From assembly GCA_000727475.1 (NCBI GenBank), contig KL647292.1, forward strand, positions 3,119,402-3,183,401: DNA of 64,000 bases, given 5' to 3'. Below the pieces are notes generated by a model. It had not been told where the DNA came from. It worked only from the letters and a program-made list of their open reading frames with translations, and searched no databases. Source of the DNA: Sarcocystis neurona. Taxonomy: Eukaryota; Apicomplexa; Conoidasida; Eucoccidiorida; Sarcocystidae. The translations under genes were made by a program, and so were the position numbers. Each line of letters begins with the position of its first letter. Within the stretch, counting starts at the first letter, position 1. Below, piece by piece: positions 24,301-34,190 of this stretch.

Positions 24301-26455
24301 TTGTGCACACACATACATATATATATACATATATATAGATATATACATATATACATGTATATACGCGTGCACAGATACACCACACGTGTACCTACATATA
24401 TATGGAGACATGCCCCTTTCTTTCTGCCTGTCTCGGCGTGACCTGCTGCGCCTGTGTGTGTGGCTGCCGGTGCTGCGTCGGCACCTCTGCGCCACTGCGG
24501 CCGTATGTAGACGTTTCTTTCACTGCAGAAAGAGAGGGACCTGCGCCACATGGATATATATATATATATGCATATGTATATACCTAGGATGTATATATAT
24601 ATAAGTAGCGCTCGAAGCTGCATGCTGCCCGCCAGACGTCTTGGCTTTCCAGCTCTGCAGGCGTGCATGCGCATATGGATGTGGGCGACACAGGCGGGGC
24701 AGCGACGACTGTTCTCGGCACTACGCCCGACCGCCGCTTCTTCCGTCCCTTCCCCCGCTCACTCGCAGGCAACAAATTTCTGCAGGCCACCCCGCCGAAG
24801 CATCTGCGCACTTCATCTACCTGCTGTGGCGCTGCCTATATTTCCTACCTACGGATGTGCCTGCACACATGCATGTGTAGCTGTGTGTATGTCCTCGTGT
24901 ATACGTATGTGTATATATGTGAATGTATATACATATATGTAAGTGTATATGAGTAAGTTAATGTATACGTACATATGTGTGTGTATACGTAAATATATGT
25001 ATGCATGCATGTGTATACGTAAATATATGTGTGCATGCATGTGTATACATATGTCTGCGTATCAACTTGTATATGGAGGTGTACATGTTCATATCGGTGT
25101 GCGTGCGTTTACGCTCGTGTGATTCGCACGCACATGCATTTACACACATATCCACACAAATATATACATCTACCTAGCGTCCCCACACGTCAAACAAGAT
25201 AAATAGAAGTAGGCACATATAGAGAAAGCGTCTATCTTCGCCGCAGACATACACATAATATATGAGAAAGACATACAGATACATATATGCATACATATAT
25301 ATAGAGAGAGACACCCACACACATATACATATACATTTATCTATAGATAGAGATGCACGTACACACACATATACACGTGCGTGTACATAGAGAGAGACAG
25401 CAGACGCAACAAAGAGACGCAGCAGCAGGAGACGAAGAGAACGACAGAGAAAGGGAGAGAGACGGCGAAGACTGCCAAAAGGTGTCGAAGAAGGGTGTGG
25501 GGAGAGAGGAGCAGCAACAAAGGAAAACGAAAAGAGGGAAACGGAAGAGAAGGACACCGTACACAAAGAGCTCGCTGCTTTATTCTTAACGACACACATT
25601 CGTACACACACACATATCCATACCTACACGCATACATATATATATATATATATGCACGTAGACGCATACGCGCTGAGACATGCGTTCGTAGAGCCGCTTA
25701 CAGAAGAGCGAAGCAGCAGGAGATGGGGGGAATGACTATATAGGGCAGAAGAGTAGGAGACGGCCCGCCGGCGCGGAGTCAGGCGTACCTTGGAAGTAGC
25801 GAGCGCAGACGAGACACGCGTAGACGTGCTGATTCGAGAGACAGATGGAGCAGACTTTCTCGAAGTCAAAGTCGAGTAAGTGACGCTTTATAGTTCCTAG
25901 ATATGGACAGGTGCGTCGCAGTTGCTTCTGCCGTTGCTGCTGCTGCTGCGGCCCTTCTCCTCCTGCAACTCCCACGGCAGGAGCACCGGCAGCAGAAGGA
26001 GGAGAGGAACGAGACGTGGATGCAGAGGAAGAAGTAGAGGCAGACGGCGCAGTCCCTGCAGTAGGAGACGAAGAGGAGGGGGGGGAGGGAGAATCGGCAG
26101 CAGCTGTGACTGCTGGAGAAGAGGAAGCAGCAACGACTGCGGAAGGAGAGGCTGAAGCAGACGCCGCATCTGCTGCTGGGGAGGAAGGAGCAAAAGACCC
26201 GGTCTCTGAATCTGCTGAGCTGCTGCTGCGCTTCCTGCTGCTGCTGCTTCTCCCCCCCTCCGCGGACGCTGCAACGCCGCCGCTGTCGTCCTCCCCGTTC
26301 AGCTTGTCTGCACCACACGCAGCAGCCCCTGCTGCTGCAGCGTCTCCTGCTGCTGGTGCTGCTGCCTCTGAGCAGGCGGGCGTTGCTGCTGCGGCTGCAG
26401 CGTCTGCTGAGGGTGCTGTTGCTTTTCCTGTTGCTTGTTGAGCAGCAGCCGCCAT
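9388..26455 (-). CDS. USP39: SAD1/USP39 homolog, tri-snRNP assembly pseudo-ubiquitin hydrolase
   Basis: Twelve exons, minus strand: 26455-25789, 23011-22875, 21782-21630, 19456-19295, 16903-16786, 15775-15670, 14826-14757, 13933-13886, 13062-12909, 12412-12297, 11067-10995, 9590-9388. Phases agree at all eleven junctions and give 668 residues plus TAG. The ATG at 26455 has a G at +4. An Ala/Ser-rich leader is followed by the zinc-finger UBP domain ([35 protein letters not shown]), then the USP fold ([86 protein letters not shown]). The family holds U4/U6 and U5 snRNPs together for pre-mRNA splicing in the nucleus. The catalytic Cys is Asp and the catalytic His is Arg, so no deubiquitinase activity is expected, as in animal USP39. 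Introns run from 496 to 2777 bp. One donor is GTCAGC (14756), which is unusual. Confidence 0.93.
12297..12412 (-). other. SAD1 exon 10: degenerate His box
   Basis: After joining to exon 9 (LDLRD|Y) it reads [20 protein letters not shown] then [18 protein letters not shown]. Active USPs have GHY at the GRY position, so the general-base His is replaced by Arg. Exon 11 (11067-10995) continues [20 protein letters not shown], where the third USP position (Asp) is kept. Confidence 0.92.
12480..12665. repeat. TATATG-type microsatellite in SAD1 intron 9
   Basis: Alternating TA/CA/GTATAT tracts in several short runs, inside the 12413-12908 intron. Confidence 0.85.
12874..12895. repeat. Hairpin-forming inverted repeat, GTGTAC family
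   Basis: Perfect 9-bp arms TTCTGGTGT and ACACCAGAA around the 4-base spacer ACAG. It lies 13 bases inside SAD1 intron 9, just after the donor at 12908. Confidence 0.8.
13949..14156. repeat. CAG-repeat tract in SAD1 intron 7
   Basis: About 200 bp of imperfect CAG on the plus strand, hence CTG in the SAD1 transcript. It directly precedes (in transcript order) the CCTCAG acceptor of the 48-bp exon 8. Confidence 0.85.
15042..15215. repeat. Cluster of three GTGTACGTACAC palindromes
   Basis: GTGTACGTACAC at 15042-15053, GGTGTACGTACACC at 15159-15172, and the variant GTGTACATACAC at 15204-15215. A near copy, GGTGTACGTACGCC, is at 15578-15591. All are within SAD1 intron 6. Confidence 0.85.
16980..18130. 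repeat. Purine-rich GA/GAA tract (sense CT-rich) in SAD1 intron 4
   Basis: More than 1 kb that is nearly all A and G on the plus strand, so polypyrimidine in the SAD1 transcript. It creates long Ser/Leu/Pro- or Arg/Glu-rich false frames on both strands. Similar shorter tracts lie at about 19480-19880 and 20040-20290. Confidence 0.8.
21630..21782 (-). other. SAD1 exon 3: degenerate Cys box
   Basis: Reads [12 protein letters not shown]... then [20 protein letters not shown] and DFCNVLIQ. Active USPs have GLxNLGNTCYxN here; the Cys position is Asp, as in human USP39. A Cys two residues later is not at the catalytic position. Confidence 0.92.
22499..22738. repeat. Pyrimidine tandem repeat, unit ~20 bp
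   Basis: About a dozen copies of CCTGTCTCCCTCTCTST with small changes, in the SAD1 intron between exons 2 and 3. On the sense strand it is purine-rich. Confidence 0.85.
22875..26455 (-). other. SAD1 exons 1-2: Ala/Ser-rich leader and zinc-finger UBP domain
   Basis: Exon 1 (26455-25789) has about 170 residues of Ala, Ser, Pro and Glu before [20 protein letters not shown]. It ends one base into the Gly codon of YFQG at donor GTACGC. Exon 2 (23011-22875) begins after TCTGCAG and completes [18 protein letters not shown], then [10 protein letters not shown], ending at donor GTACGT. The spliced Cys and His pattern matches a ZnF-UBP that binds zinc. The intron between them is 2777 bp and holds the 23.5-25.4 kb microsatellite block. 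Confidence 0.9.
23470..25380. repeat. Long TATA/GTATAC/TGCATG microsatellite block
   Basis: Nearly 2 kb of mixed alternating purine-pyrimidine runs (TATATG, CATACA, GTGTATACGTA) broken by about 450 bp of ordinary sequence around 24410-24850. It lies within SAD1 intron 1. Tyr/Ile/His-rich open frames here are artefacts. Confidence 0.85.
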
Positions 26456-27120
26456 GGTCACTTCAAGAGCAGCAGCAGGACCGGAGAGAGGAAATCACGA
26501 GGGCTGCAGCAGAGAGAGAAGGCCGCTGGAGGACGACCTACAACGTACGCGGAAGGGAAGTCGCTGGGGACGTAAAAGCAGAGGGGAGAGGCAGGGGCTG
26601 CGTGGACGGCAGTGAGACCACACGCTTCTGAACCGTTCTTGCGGTGTACGGACACCACAGAGACGCCTATTTCGGCAGCAGAGCCAGCGCGTTTTCTCTG
26701 GCCGCTTCGCAGAGTGTGCAGATGTGCTGCACCTAACGCAGGGGGGTTATCACTACAGTGGCAAAACTGAGGAAATTAGGAAGAAATGAGAATGTTAGTG
26801 TTGTAAGGAGGCAGGGTGGGAGCCAGAATAATACATCAAATCGCTCTGACTTGAAGAAGGGAGGGGCTGCTAATAGATGCTGTCGCGATACCCGCCCGCG
26901 CACGACGGTAGTCGGACGAAGATGTTTCCAGTGGTTCCAGCTGCAGGCGTGCACGCATACATATACATATTTATAATCAATTTTGGTGGGTATTACGCGA
27001 ATCCCTCGTATGTGCATCGACGCGTGGGCTGGCCGATACGTTTGTGCGACCGCGGGTCGGCAGAGACGAATTTAGGCCGCAGAATGAGGTGTGGTAACGG
27101 TACAGGAGTACAAGTATGCT

Positions 27121-27171
27121 TCCACGGATGCTGAAAATTGGCGAATTTTGCTTCAGCAGTCATAGGACGTC
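27121..27171 (-). pseudogene. Broken copy of the exon at 27895-27945
   Basis: Reads LLKQNSPIFSIRGS, parallel to LLKKDSPTFSIGVR in the intact exon. The DNA is roughly three-quarters identical over 50 bases (TCCTA, CTG.TGAA, TCGCC, TTTCAGCATC). A one-base loss puts a TGA in the reading frame, and the GTAAGT donor is missing. Confidence 0.5.
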
Positions 27172-27238
27172 GTAGAAGCAGATGAGGCACGGCTTTTTAG
27201 GGCGAAAGGCTCGGTTCCCTTGCCGTGGACCCAGACAA

Positions 27239-27260
27239 CTGCGGTGTACGTCCACCGCAG
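27239..27260. repeat. Hairpin-forming inverted repeat, GTGTAC family
   Basis: Arms CTGCGGTG and CACCGCAG (8 bp, perfect) around TACGTC. The arm sequence differs from other copies but pairing is kept. Confidence 0.8.
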
Positions 27261-27894
27261 GAGGTGCTACCGGCAGCCGCTTCTCCCGCGCTTTCTTCAC
27301 CTTTGTGCACCGTCATTTCTACACTAAAAGCGTCGTACGTCTAAGGAAGACACTGTATAATTCTTTCCAAAGGACTACAGGGAGTAGAGGGGCCGCAAAA
27401 GAAGGGAGAGTCCGGCTGCGTGACTCGCCTGCATGCGGCCCCAGAATTTGCCGCATCCGCCCTCTCTTTCCGTGAGAGAAGGCGCATGCAAGACGTTCTC
27501 TGCACACATATCTCGGAAAGGGCGAACTGTAGATACATGAATACTGTCTACATGTACGTGCATACATGGGCGTTCACGTGTCTGCAGATTCTGCACGCAC
27601 ATATCTATGAATAAAGATAGACCCGTGCACTTCTTCGGTCGGGAGAGGCACAAGAACGTCGGCGTCAGACATCGAGAAGGAGAAAGTCAGATGGTAAAGA
27701 CGAGTCTCAGCGAGAAGAACAAAAAGGAGGGCGCATAGGGAAGGAAATTTAACAATTCCACAGAACAGACGCACAGATGCAACAACAAGCGTCGGTCCGT
27801 GAGTGAGTGCCCGTGCGTCTGGGTATGTCTACACACACAGCAGCACGCGCCTCAACGTAGAGAGAGGCGTACATGCTGCGCGTGAGATACTTAC

Positions 27895-28088
27895 GCGCAC
27901 ACCGATGCTGAAAGTGGGCGAGTCCTTTTTCAACAGGTAGTAGGACTTAGTAGAAAAAAGAGAGACACGGTTTAAGAGCGGAGAAAGAGGGGGCAGTTGT
28001 AGGTGCAGAAGGCAGTACCAGCACGTGGGATCCCATACGTGACAGCGACATATAGAAGTGAGTCTCTCCAGGCTGACGTGTAGACACA
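27895..28088 (-). CDS. Candidate exon pair, sperm-tail PG-rich (STPGR)-like
   Basis: Exon X 28088-28019 follows a good acceptor (ATGAATTTCAG) and reads VSTRQPGETHFYMSLSRMGS then HVL, ending at GTACTG. A 73-bp intron ends with TTTTTTCTACTAAG. Exon Y 27945-27895 reads SYYLLKKDSPTFSIGVR and ends at a perfect GTAAGT. Phase is 0 at the join. PGxTxY followed by SPTFSIGxR resembles the STPGR motif of axonemal proteins, which would fit a parasite with flagellated microgametes, but the match is short. An upstream minus-strand exon is possible at 28511-28432 (YVDTRFQRKRKKTCDVETAA), though its phase does not join directly. Confidence 0.4.
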
Positions 28089-28792
28089 CTGAAATTCATT
28101 TCAAGGAAATGTATACTTGAAAGTGTACGTGGAGACTCGCCTCGACGTATATACATTTACGTAGTTATGCAGATATGGAGAGGTATTTCCTTATGTATTT
28201 AACTGCTTACGATATACGCATATGCGTGTACACAAAGATAGGGATATATCTATATATACATACACACATATATATACACACACTATATGCAGATACGTAT
28301 ACTAATATGTAAATACAGATGTAAACATCTGTACGTACGCGTGCGAGTCTGAATACTTGGTACGTGTGGATTTGGGAGATGCGTCAGCAGCAGCTCCGCC
28401 GCCGACCCCCCAGCCGTGTGCGTACCCTTACGTTGTATGAATTTTCTCACTGCGGCCGTTTCCACATCGCATGTTTTCTTCCGTTTTCGCTGAAAGCGGG
28501 TGTCAACGTACCTACAGATAAATATGCATATGCCGTACTCGTACCCCCTATTGAAAACAGATACACATCTACACCCATGTGAATGGAGCAACGGCGCGTA
28601 ACATATATATGCATCAGTAGGTTCAGCACAGAGGCGCCACATAAACGGACAGTTCCCCGGTGGTCGACGTACGTCTGTCAGTATGAATCTCACGCAGAGA
28701 GTTCTTGATTAGCAAGATATATATGCGTATAGATAAAGGGCACAGGTTACGAAGCGAAGTTCTCTGACCAACAGAGATGCGTGGATGTCATT

Positions 28793-30470
28793 TCAAAATT
28801 CATTAACATACGTATAATGCGAAAGACGTTTCCACAAAGCAGCACATAGAGTTTTTTGTGCTGCACGGCGCATAAGATGCAGAGGCCTTCCATCTTCAGG
28901 CCGAAAAACAGGGACGACAGGTGCTCCTGTTAGAGTTTTGCAGGAGGTGGTTTCGTTTTTAGAAACGAAGGACAGAGTGGAAAGCTGTAACACACACCAA
29001 CGGGTCAACAGGAAAGTCTATACAGTAGAAGAGCAGATTCAGATGATTTTGCGAGCAAATCAGCAGCATGCGAAAGAGATTCACCGCAGCTGCGGCTCTC
29101 CTCCACACCACCGTCCTTTTCGCTGCGTCCTTCCTACGAACAACAGCTGCGTGGTGTGCGGGAACGGCAGCAGCCCGGTCAGCAGCACGACTACTAGCGG
29201 CACTAGGAAGTATTTTGATGGGTCCAGCTGCAGCTTTCTTTGTCAGTACAACCGCAGGATTACCAACATCAACGGGGCTGAGGGTGCACTGTTCTTTCCC
29301 GGAACCGCAAGTATCTTCTGCAGCAGCACTAGCAGCAGCTCTGGTCGCGCAGCTGTGTACCCTCCGCACCGGCGTAAGTAGCCATCGCTGCAGGAGTAAA
29401 ACTAGGGAGGGCTTTTCCATTTAAAACAGCAGCCGTGTGTGATTGACAGCAGCGACAGCAGAAGCAGCAGGGCTGGCGCACAGGAACCTCTACAGTGGCA
29501 GTTCTTTTTTACACAGCAGGAATCACGCCAGCAGTTGCAGCATCGTGGTCGACCGCCCCGCCTTTATTACTAGCAAATTTGCTGGAGTGGTCCTACTTGC
29601 AGCATGGAGGGCACAGGTCTCAGAACAGCGTGTACAGTTGCTGGTCTTTCTAGCAACAACTGTGAGAAGAGTTACAGCAGCCGCAGGAGCAGCACTGCTA
29701 ACGCTGGCTCCTGCCCCTACAGCAGCCGTGGTCGCCCAGTACCAGCAGCAGCATCTGAAGCAGCACCGAAAAAGGAACCCGTTAGGGCGTCAATATCTAC
29801 CTGTGATCAACGGCAGCGGCAACCGCGTCGAATAACACCGGCACCGTTTGCGACCGCAGCACCACGCTATGGGTGAGATCCTGTGGCTTCTGTGGCAGCA
29901 CTCCTTTCATGTATGCAAGAGCACCCGATGCCGCAGCGGCCCGCATACTAATCGCGTCTTTGTAATTACGCGGTCGAGCAGCAGGATCAAAGGCGCCACC
30001 AGCTGTGCGTCACGCGTGTCGGAGAAGAAAAGAGCGAGCTGCCGCGGCCCACTGATAAATCCTCGTCCCTGCTGCTGCCTGGTTGCTGCTGACTGTCCAT
30101 CGCAGCAGGAGGCATAGCACACGACAGGAACACCACTCGCACCCGAAGTGTAGGGAAGACACGCATGCTCACCAGCGATCCCCTCTGCGTGTGTGTGTGG
30201 TGGGGGGGGGGGGGGCAGCACTGCGTCACATCCTTGGCAGCAATGGCAGACGCAGCAGCAATTAGGAGTTGCATGCAGTTACCAGGAACTGCAGTCACAG
30301 TTTCCCCGTCTCCACGAAAGCTGCAGAAGCTACCGCTCACCTCCACGTCCTACCAGCCGCATCCCCTAGCAGGAGGAGCGACGTTAATTCCACTTCTTCT
30401 CGTGGCTCAGCAAGCTTCTTTTCTGCATATCGTTAGCTGTTTCAGCACCAGCGAAACACTGGGAAAGTAA
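28793..30470 (-). other. Antisense coding potential, possible multi-exon gene
   Basis: Read on the minus strand, successive pieces have natural composition and plausible boundaries. They include EPREEVELTSLLLLGDAA (about 30425-30370) joining in phase to VPGNCMQLLIAAASAIAAKD after GACTGCAG, and FDPAARPRNYKDAISMRAAA ... SQTVPVLFDAVAAAVDHR ending at GTAGAT. LERPATVHAVLRPVPSMLQ, TAGVIPAV, AAGPIKILPSAAS and TGAPVVPVFRPEDG follow at lower coordinates. Not all phases chain, and one candidate needs an in-frame TGA removed. I cannot choose between this and the plus-strand model from sequence alone. Confidence 0.25.
28944..29835 (+). CDS. Candidate two-exon gene, unknown; competes with antisense model
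   Basis: Exon 1 28944-29373 starts after GTTTTGCAG and reads EVVSFLETKDRVES..., EEQIQMILRANQQHAKEI, then a Cys/Ser-rich part, ending at GTAAGT with one base over. Exon 2 29450-29835 starts after TTGACAG, fixes the phase, and reads ...HRNLYSGSSFLHSRNHASSC, a hydrophobic stretch (VVLLAAWRAQVSEQRVQLLV), then a basic tail ending in TAA. The start exon was not found. The opposite strand is equally open (see the antisense entry), so the strand is undecided. Confidence 0.33.
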
Positions 30471-30734
30471 AAGCGTCCTACGTACCCACAACCCGCGTGA
30501 CCTCCATGCTGTTGATACTATCATCAAACAGCTGCCTCTCTCTCAAATGCTATGCGGCTGTTTCGACGTGTCTCTCTCTGCAGCCGCTGTGTCAACGTCG
30601 GACAACTATTCATTATCTTTGTCGGTGTATCAAATGCGAAAGACAGACGCGTGCGGACTGACATTTTCCGCTCTACGTATACGTATACATCCAAGCTGCT
30701 TGACCACAGAGTCTCTGTGATTTGTAGAAATATC

Positions 30735-31160
30735 TCAGAGATCGCTATCCATCTGTCTTTCTACCTCTCTGTATGTGACTATATGTAGGAATATACATTA
30801 GAGAAATCGCTATCTATGTGTCTTTCTACCTCTGTATGTGTATATACATGTAGGACTGTACCTTCGAGAGATCGCCATCTATCTGTCTCTCTACCTCTCT
30901 GTGTGTATATATGCAGGAATATACCTTAGAGAGATCGGTATCTATTTGTCTCTCTACCTCTGTGTGTGTGTGTGTACATGTACGAATATACCTTAGAGAG
31001 GTCGCTATCTATCTGTCTGTCTATCTCTCTATTTGTGTATATATGTAGGAATATACTCTAGAGAGATCGGTGTCTATCTGTCTGTCTACCTGTCTGTGTG
31101 TGTATACATGTAGGAACATACCCTAGAGAGATTGCTATCTGTCTGTCTCTCTACCTCTCC
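30735..31160. repeat. Minisatellite, seven copies of a ~65-bp unit
   Basis: Each unit runs roughly AGAGATCGCTATCTATCTG, a TCTCTCTACCTCT block, GTGTGTATATATGTAGG and AATATACCTTAG. Copies differ mainly in the length of the GT run and by single bases. Confidence 0.88.
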
Positions 31161-31308
31161 CTGTCCACCGGTGTTTCTATCGATATATCCATACGTGTAT
31201 CTACATTGATCAGTACGTGGTTCAGCGCGCTCTAAAAAGTTTCACAGTACGAACGGCGCGTCCTACAATGTCCCACGTCGAGAACAGGAGTTTCCTTCTT
31301 TGTGCAGA

Positions 31309-31757
31309 TGCAGCAACAGGTTCATCAGCAAGACGCAGGGAGAATGCAAAGGACTGGGACAGCGTAGCAGGAGTCGAGGAGAGAAAGAGTTTTGCGTGTT
31401 GCATGTCAGTGGGTATTGCACACACGTGGACCCTCCCATGTCTGAAGCATCCTCTGTCTACCCAGATTCTACACCTTGCCTGTACATCTCGCCATTACGA
31501 AAATGAAAATGACCATTTGCATGTGTCTCTCTGCACTTTGAATACGTAGTTAATCTATCCATGCTTCTCCCTTTCTTTATACAACACACACGTGTGTAGC
31601 TGCGGTATTCATGGATCGTATGGAGAGATGTACTGGCAGATGCCGCAGCGAACCGGAAGCAAGAAGACGCAGAGCTCGAGAAGGACGAGTTTCTTGTACA
31701 TTTGTTCGACGCAGAGCTCGAGGAAAAACGACTTGCTCCTACATTTTGCTCAACAAA
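31309..31757 (+). CDS. Candidate exon pair of an unknown plus-strand gene
   Basis: Exon 31309-31366 follows TTCTTTGTGCAG and reads AATGSSARRRENAKDWDS, ending at GTAGCA in phase 0. Exon 31600-31757 follows a long pyrimidine tract ending GTGTAG. It reads LRYSWIVWRDVLADAAANRK, QEDAELEKDEFLVHLFDAEL and EEKRLAPTFCSTK, and ends at GTGCCT, a donor form also used in the SAD1 gene. DAELEKDEF and DAELEEKRL form a short internal repeat. The charged helical composition suggests real protein. Flanking exons and function are unknown. Confidence 0.38.
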
Positions 31758-31759
31758 GG

Positions 31760-33480
31760 TGCCTTTTTTCGTGTTAACCAATATCTCTCTCTATGCACTA
31801 ATGTGTAGATGGCGTTGCCTACCTACGACCTAGGCATTCAACTTGTTGCGTCGACTCATATACTTCTAATGCGGATTTTCACACGAAAATGTTCCGGATA
31901 TACGTGGCTCCGTTACATTCCCGAATAACGACGTTCTCGTAGTCGCCACAAGAAGCTCGATACACATACACTTTCGCGGGAAGTCGCATTTCATGTTCCG
32001 TAGGTATAAAAAATAGTATATATATATATGTATATATATATATAGGCAAATACCACTGCATGTGCACACAGTTCTTCCATACGCACCTAGGTCGGTATTT
32101 CTGTGTCTGTCTATGTGTAGGGGCCTCTGCGTACGTACATGCCATATTTTCATGTATCAATGTAGACGAATATTAGCTTTAGGCACCCGCCTGGTGAGGC
32201 TCAATATGCGGCGAGGGAAAGAGCGAGCGCGTCCAACCGCGGACGGTAGCCGACGGCTGCTGCAGTTCCGCTCAAAACACCTGCTGCTATCATCTTGCTG
32301 CCACTGCTGCCGCCTTTGGCTACCGCTGCTGCTGCAGTTCCTGACGTTGCTGCTGCTGTTGCTGACGCTGCTGCTGCTGTTGCTGCTGCTACAGTTACTG
32401 TTGCTGCTGTTGCGATGCTGCTGCTGCTGCCGCTGCTGCTGCGCTTGCTGTCGCTGTTGCTGCTACGAGTGCTATTGCTGCTGGTGTTGCTACACCACGG
32501 CAGGTGCCGCTGCAGTTGCTGCAGTCCGTGATGCTGCTACACGGCTGTGCTGCTGCTGCTCTCTGGTCTGTTGGGGATCCGCCGTGGCCGTAGCTGTTTC
32601 GCAGAAGCTGCGGCTGCCTGCTGCTGCTGTGTTGCTGCCGAAGTTGCTCTCTCCCTCTCTTTCCCTCTCTCTCCACAGCAGCAGCGGCAGCCGCAGTCAT
32701 CGTAGTGCATGGGCACTGCCTGCTCACATGCAGTGCACGCGGCGTGGGGTTCTTTTTGCCTGCGTTTCTTCCTCTTTACTTGCTTAAACAGGACCGACAG
32801 CTTCCTGGTGTGTTCTTTTCCGTATATGTACACTCCTCTTCTTCTATCCTCCCCGGATGCCCACCCTCAGAGGCAGCAGCCCTACGGTCCCTCAGCAGGA
32901 GCAGCGGCGACAGCAGCTACACTGGCAGCTGCAGCAGGGCACCGCCACTGCAGCAGCAGCAGGAGCGCGATTCTTTGCCGCGTATGGGCGGCGACGCAGC
33001 AAGCCTTTTTCGTAGTACATTACTGAAACTTTTCTCCATATGAAAAATCTCTGCTGCTGCTTGATTTCTGGCACATCCCTACGCTAGTGTGTTTTCATTT
33101 CCTGCCGCAACTTCAACGCCTCCTTCGGCGAATGTGCTTCTCCATGTGGAAACAGTCTCTACTGCTGCGTTGTTGCTGGCCTCTACTTCTTCTGTTTCTC
33201 TCCACGTCCCCTTTTCTTCTTTTCCTCCCTTCGCCTGCGTGCGACCTGCATGTTCTCTCATCCTTTTGCGCGCGCCGCCGCTCCGCCTCGGGGACGACGC
33301 CGACCGACCCGTGCAGCGCGGCTCCACGCAGCACGTGACTTCTTTCACCTATTTGTAGTCCACTCTCTGTGGAAGTCCTCCTCGTCTTCTCACTTTTGTT
33401 GGGCACGTGGCATTACTTGTCGCTTCTCTCGCCGATGCACTACGCTATTCTGGCGCCCGCACCCTCTCCACGGATCTCGA
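31760..33480. other. Unresolved region, CTG-rich in its middle
   Basis: A CTG-rich stretch lies at 32280-32640. Open frames on both strands around 33080-33400 have acceptable composition (minus: ETEEVEASNNAAVETVSTWR; plus: PAATSTPPSANVLLHVETVS), so neither is called. Confidence 0.35.
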
Positions 33481-34190
33481 CACACCCGCACTTGCCGCAA
33501 AGGAGTACTACGCGTAGTAGCAGCAACAGCAGACCAGCTGGCGACGGACGGCACAAGCAGCAGAGCAACGGCAGCACAGAGCAACAGCACCGCAGCAGCT
33601 GCCTCAGGTGATAGACAAGAAGCAGCAGGAGCAGCAGCAAATTGTCCTCCCGCGCGCCGGCGGTGTACGGGCAGCGGCAGCAGCAGGAGCAGCAGCCGGG
33701 TGTCAAAAAGAATAGAGAGTGGAGCAGAGGACGGGAAGCCGCAGCCCAGGCAGCAGCCGAAGCGGACGATAATTTGACAGCAGCAGCAACCGCAGTCTCG
33801 GCGAATAGGCGGCACTCGGCAGCAGCAGCGGCAGCCACAGCAGCGGCCTCGGCCAGAAAAGGCAACGCAAGAGAGAACAGCGCAGCAGCACTGGTGGGAA
33901 GAAGCATAGCCAGCAGCCGCAGGAGGTCGAATTTTTCGACGGTTTCTCGCTTCCTTGTTTCCGTTGAAGCCTCTCAAAGGCGCCACTGCGTCGGGTGGAC
34001 GCAGCTGCTGGCTTGCGGCTGTGGCACATTCTCCTCCGTCTCCCACAAGCGGTGTCGTGCTCTCTGCTCTCTTTTCGGGTGTACGTACACCTCACAGTCG
34101 CTAGCCACGAGGCTGTTGTTGTGGGGCAGAAGCCAGCAGACCCCGCCACGCCTCCGTCTGCCGAACGTTCAGCAGTCGTCTCCGCCGTAG
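33480..34190 (+). other. Ala-rich coding-like segment, strand uncertain
   Basis: Plus-strand frames read VLRVVAATADQLATDGTSSR up to a GTGATA site at about 33608. From about 33700 they read NREWSRGREAAAQAAAEADD ... RKGNARENSAAALVGRSIAS. GCA-coded Ala runs like these are typical of real coccidian exons, but the minus strand (GECATAASQQLRPPDAVAPL ... RKIRPPAAAGYASSHQ) is also open. Confidence 0.25.
34078..34091. repeat. GGTGTACGTACACC palindrome
   Basis: Perfect 14-base self-complementary site, identical to the copies at 15159, 36364 and 42778. Confidence 0.85.

Larger units (their letters stand above)
26456..27894. other. Upstream region of SAD1; no gene fixed
   Basis: Likely contains the SAD1 promoter, but no defined element was recognised. 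It holds two GTGTAC palindromes (26643-26656, 27239-27260) and a broken copy of a small exon (27121-27171). Open frames at 27182-27475 (plus) and 27319-27567 (minus) have no supporting splice or start context. Confidence 0.4.

Noticed and set aside
24600..25140. Many TGCATGC words, a known apicomplexan regulatory motif
   Set aside because: They occur mostly inside microsatellites here, so enrichment cannot be separated from repeat composition.
23446..25180. Long Tyr/Ile/His-rich frames on both strands
   Set aside because: Products of TATATG/GTATGT microsatellites in SAD1 intron 1.
30198..30216. Run of about 14 consecutive Gs
   Set aside because: Likely a simple homopolymer, possibly the pyrimidine tract of a minus-strand acceptor; no further structure.
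31879..31992. Minus-strand frame MRLPAKVYVYRASCGDYENV...IFV with ATG and stop
   Set aside because: Composition is natural, but no acceptor precedes it and 36 residues are too few to call; the plus strand is similarly open.
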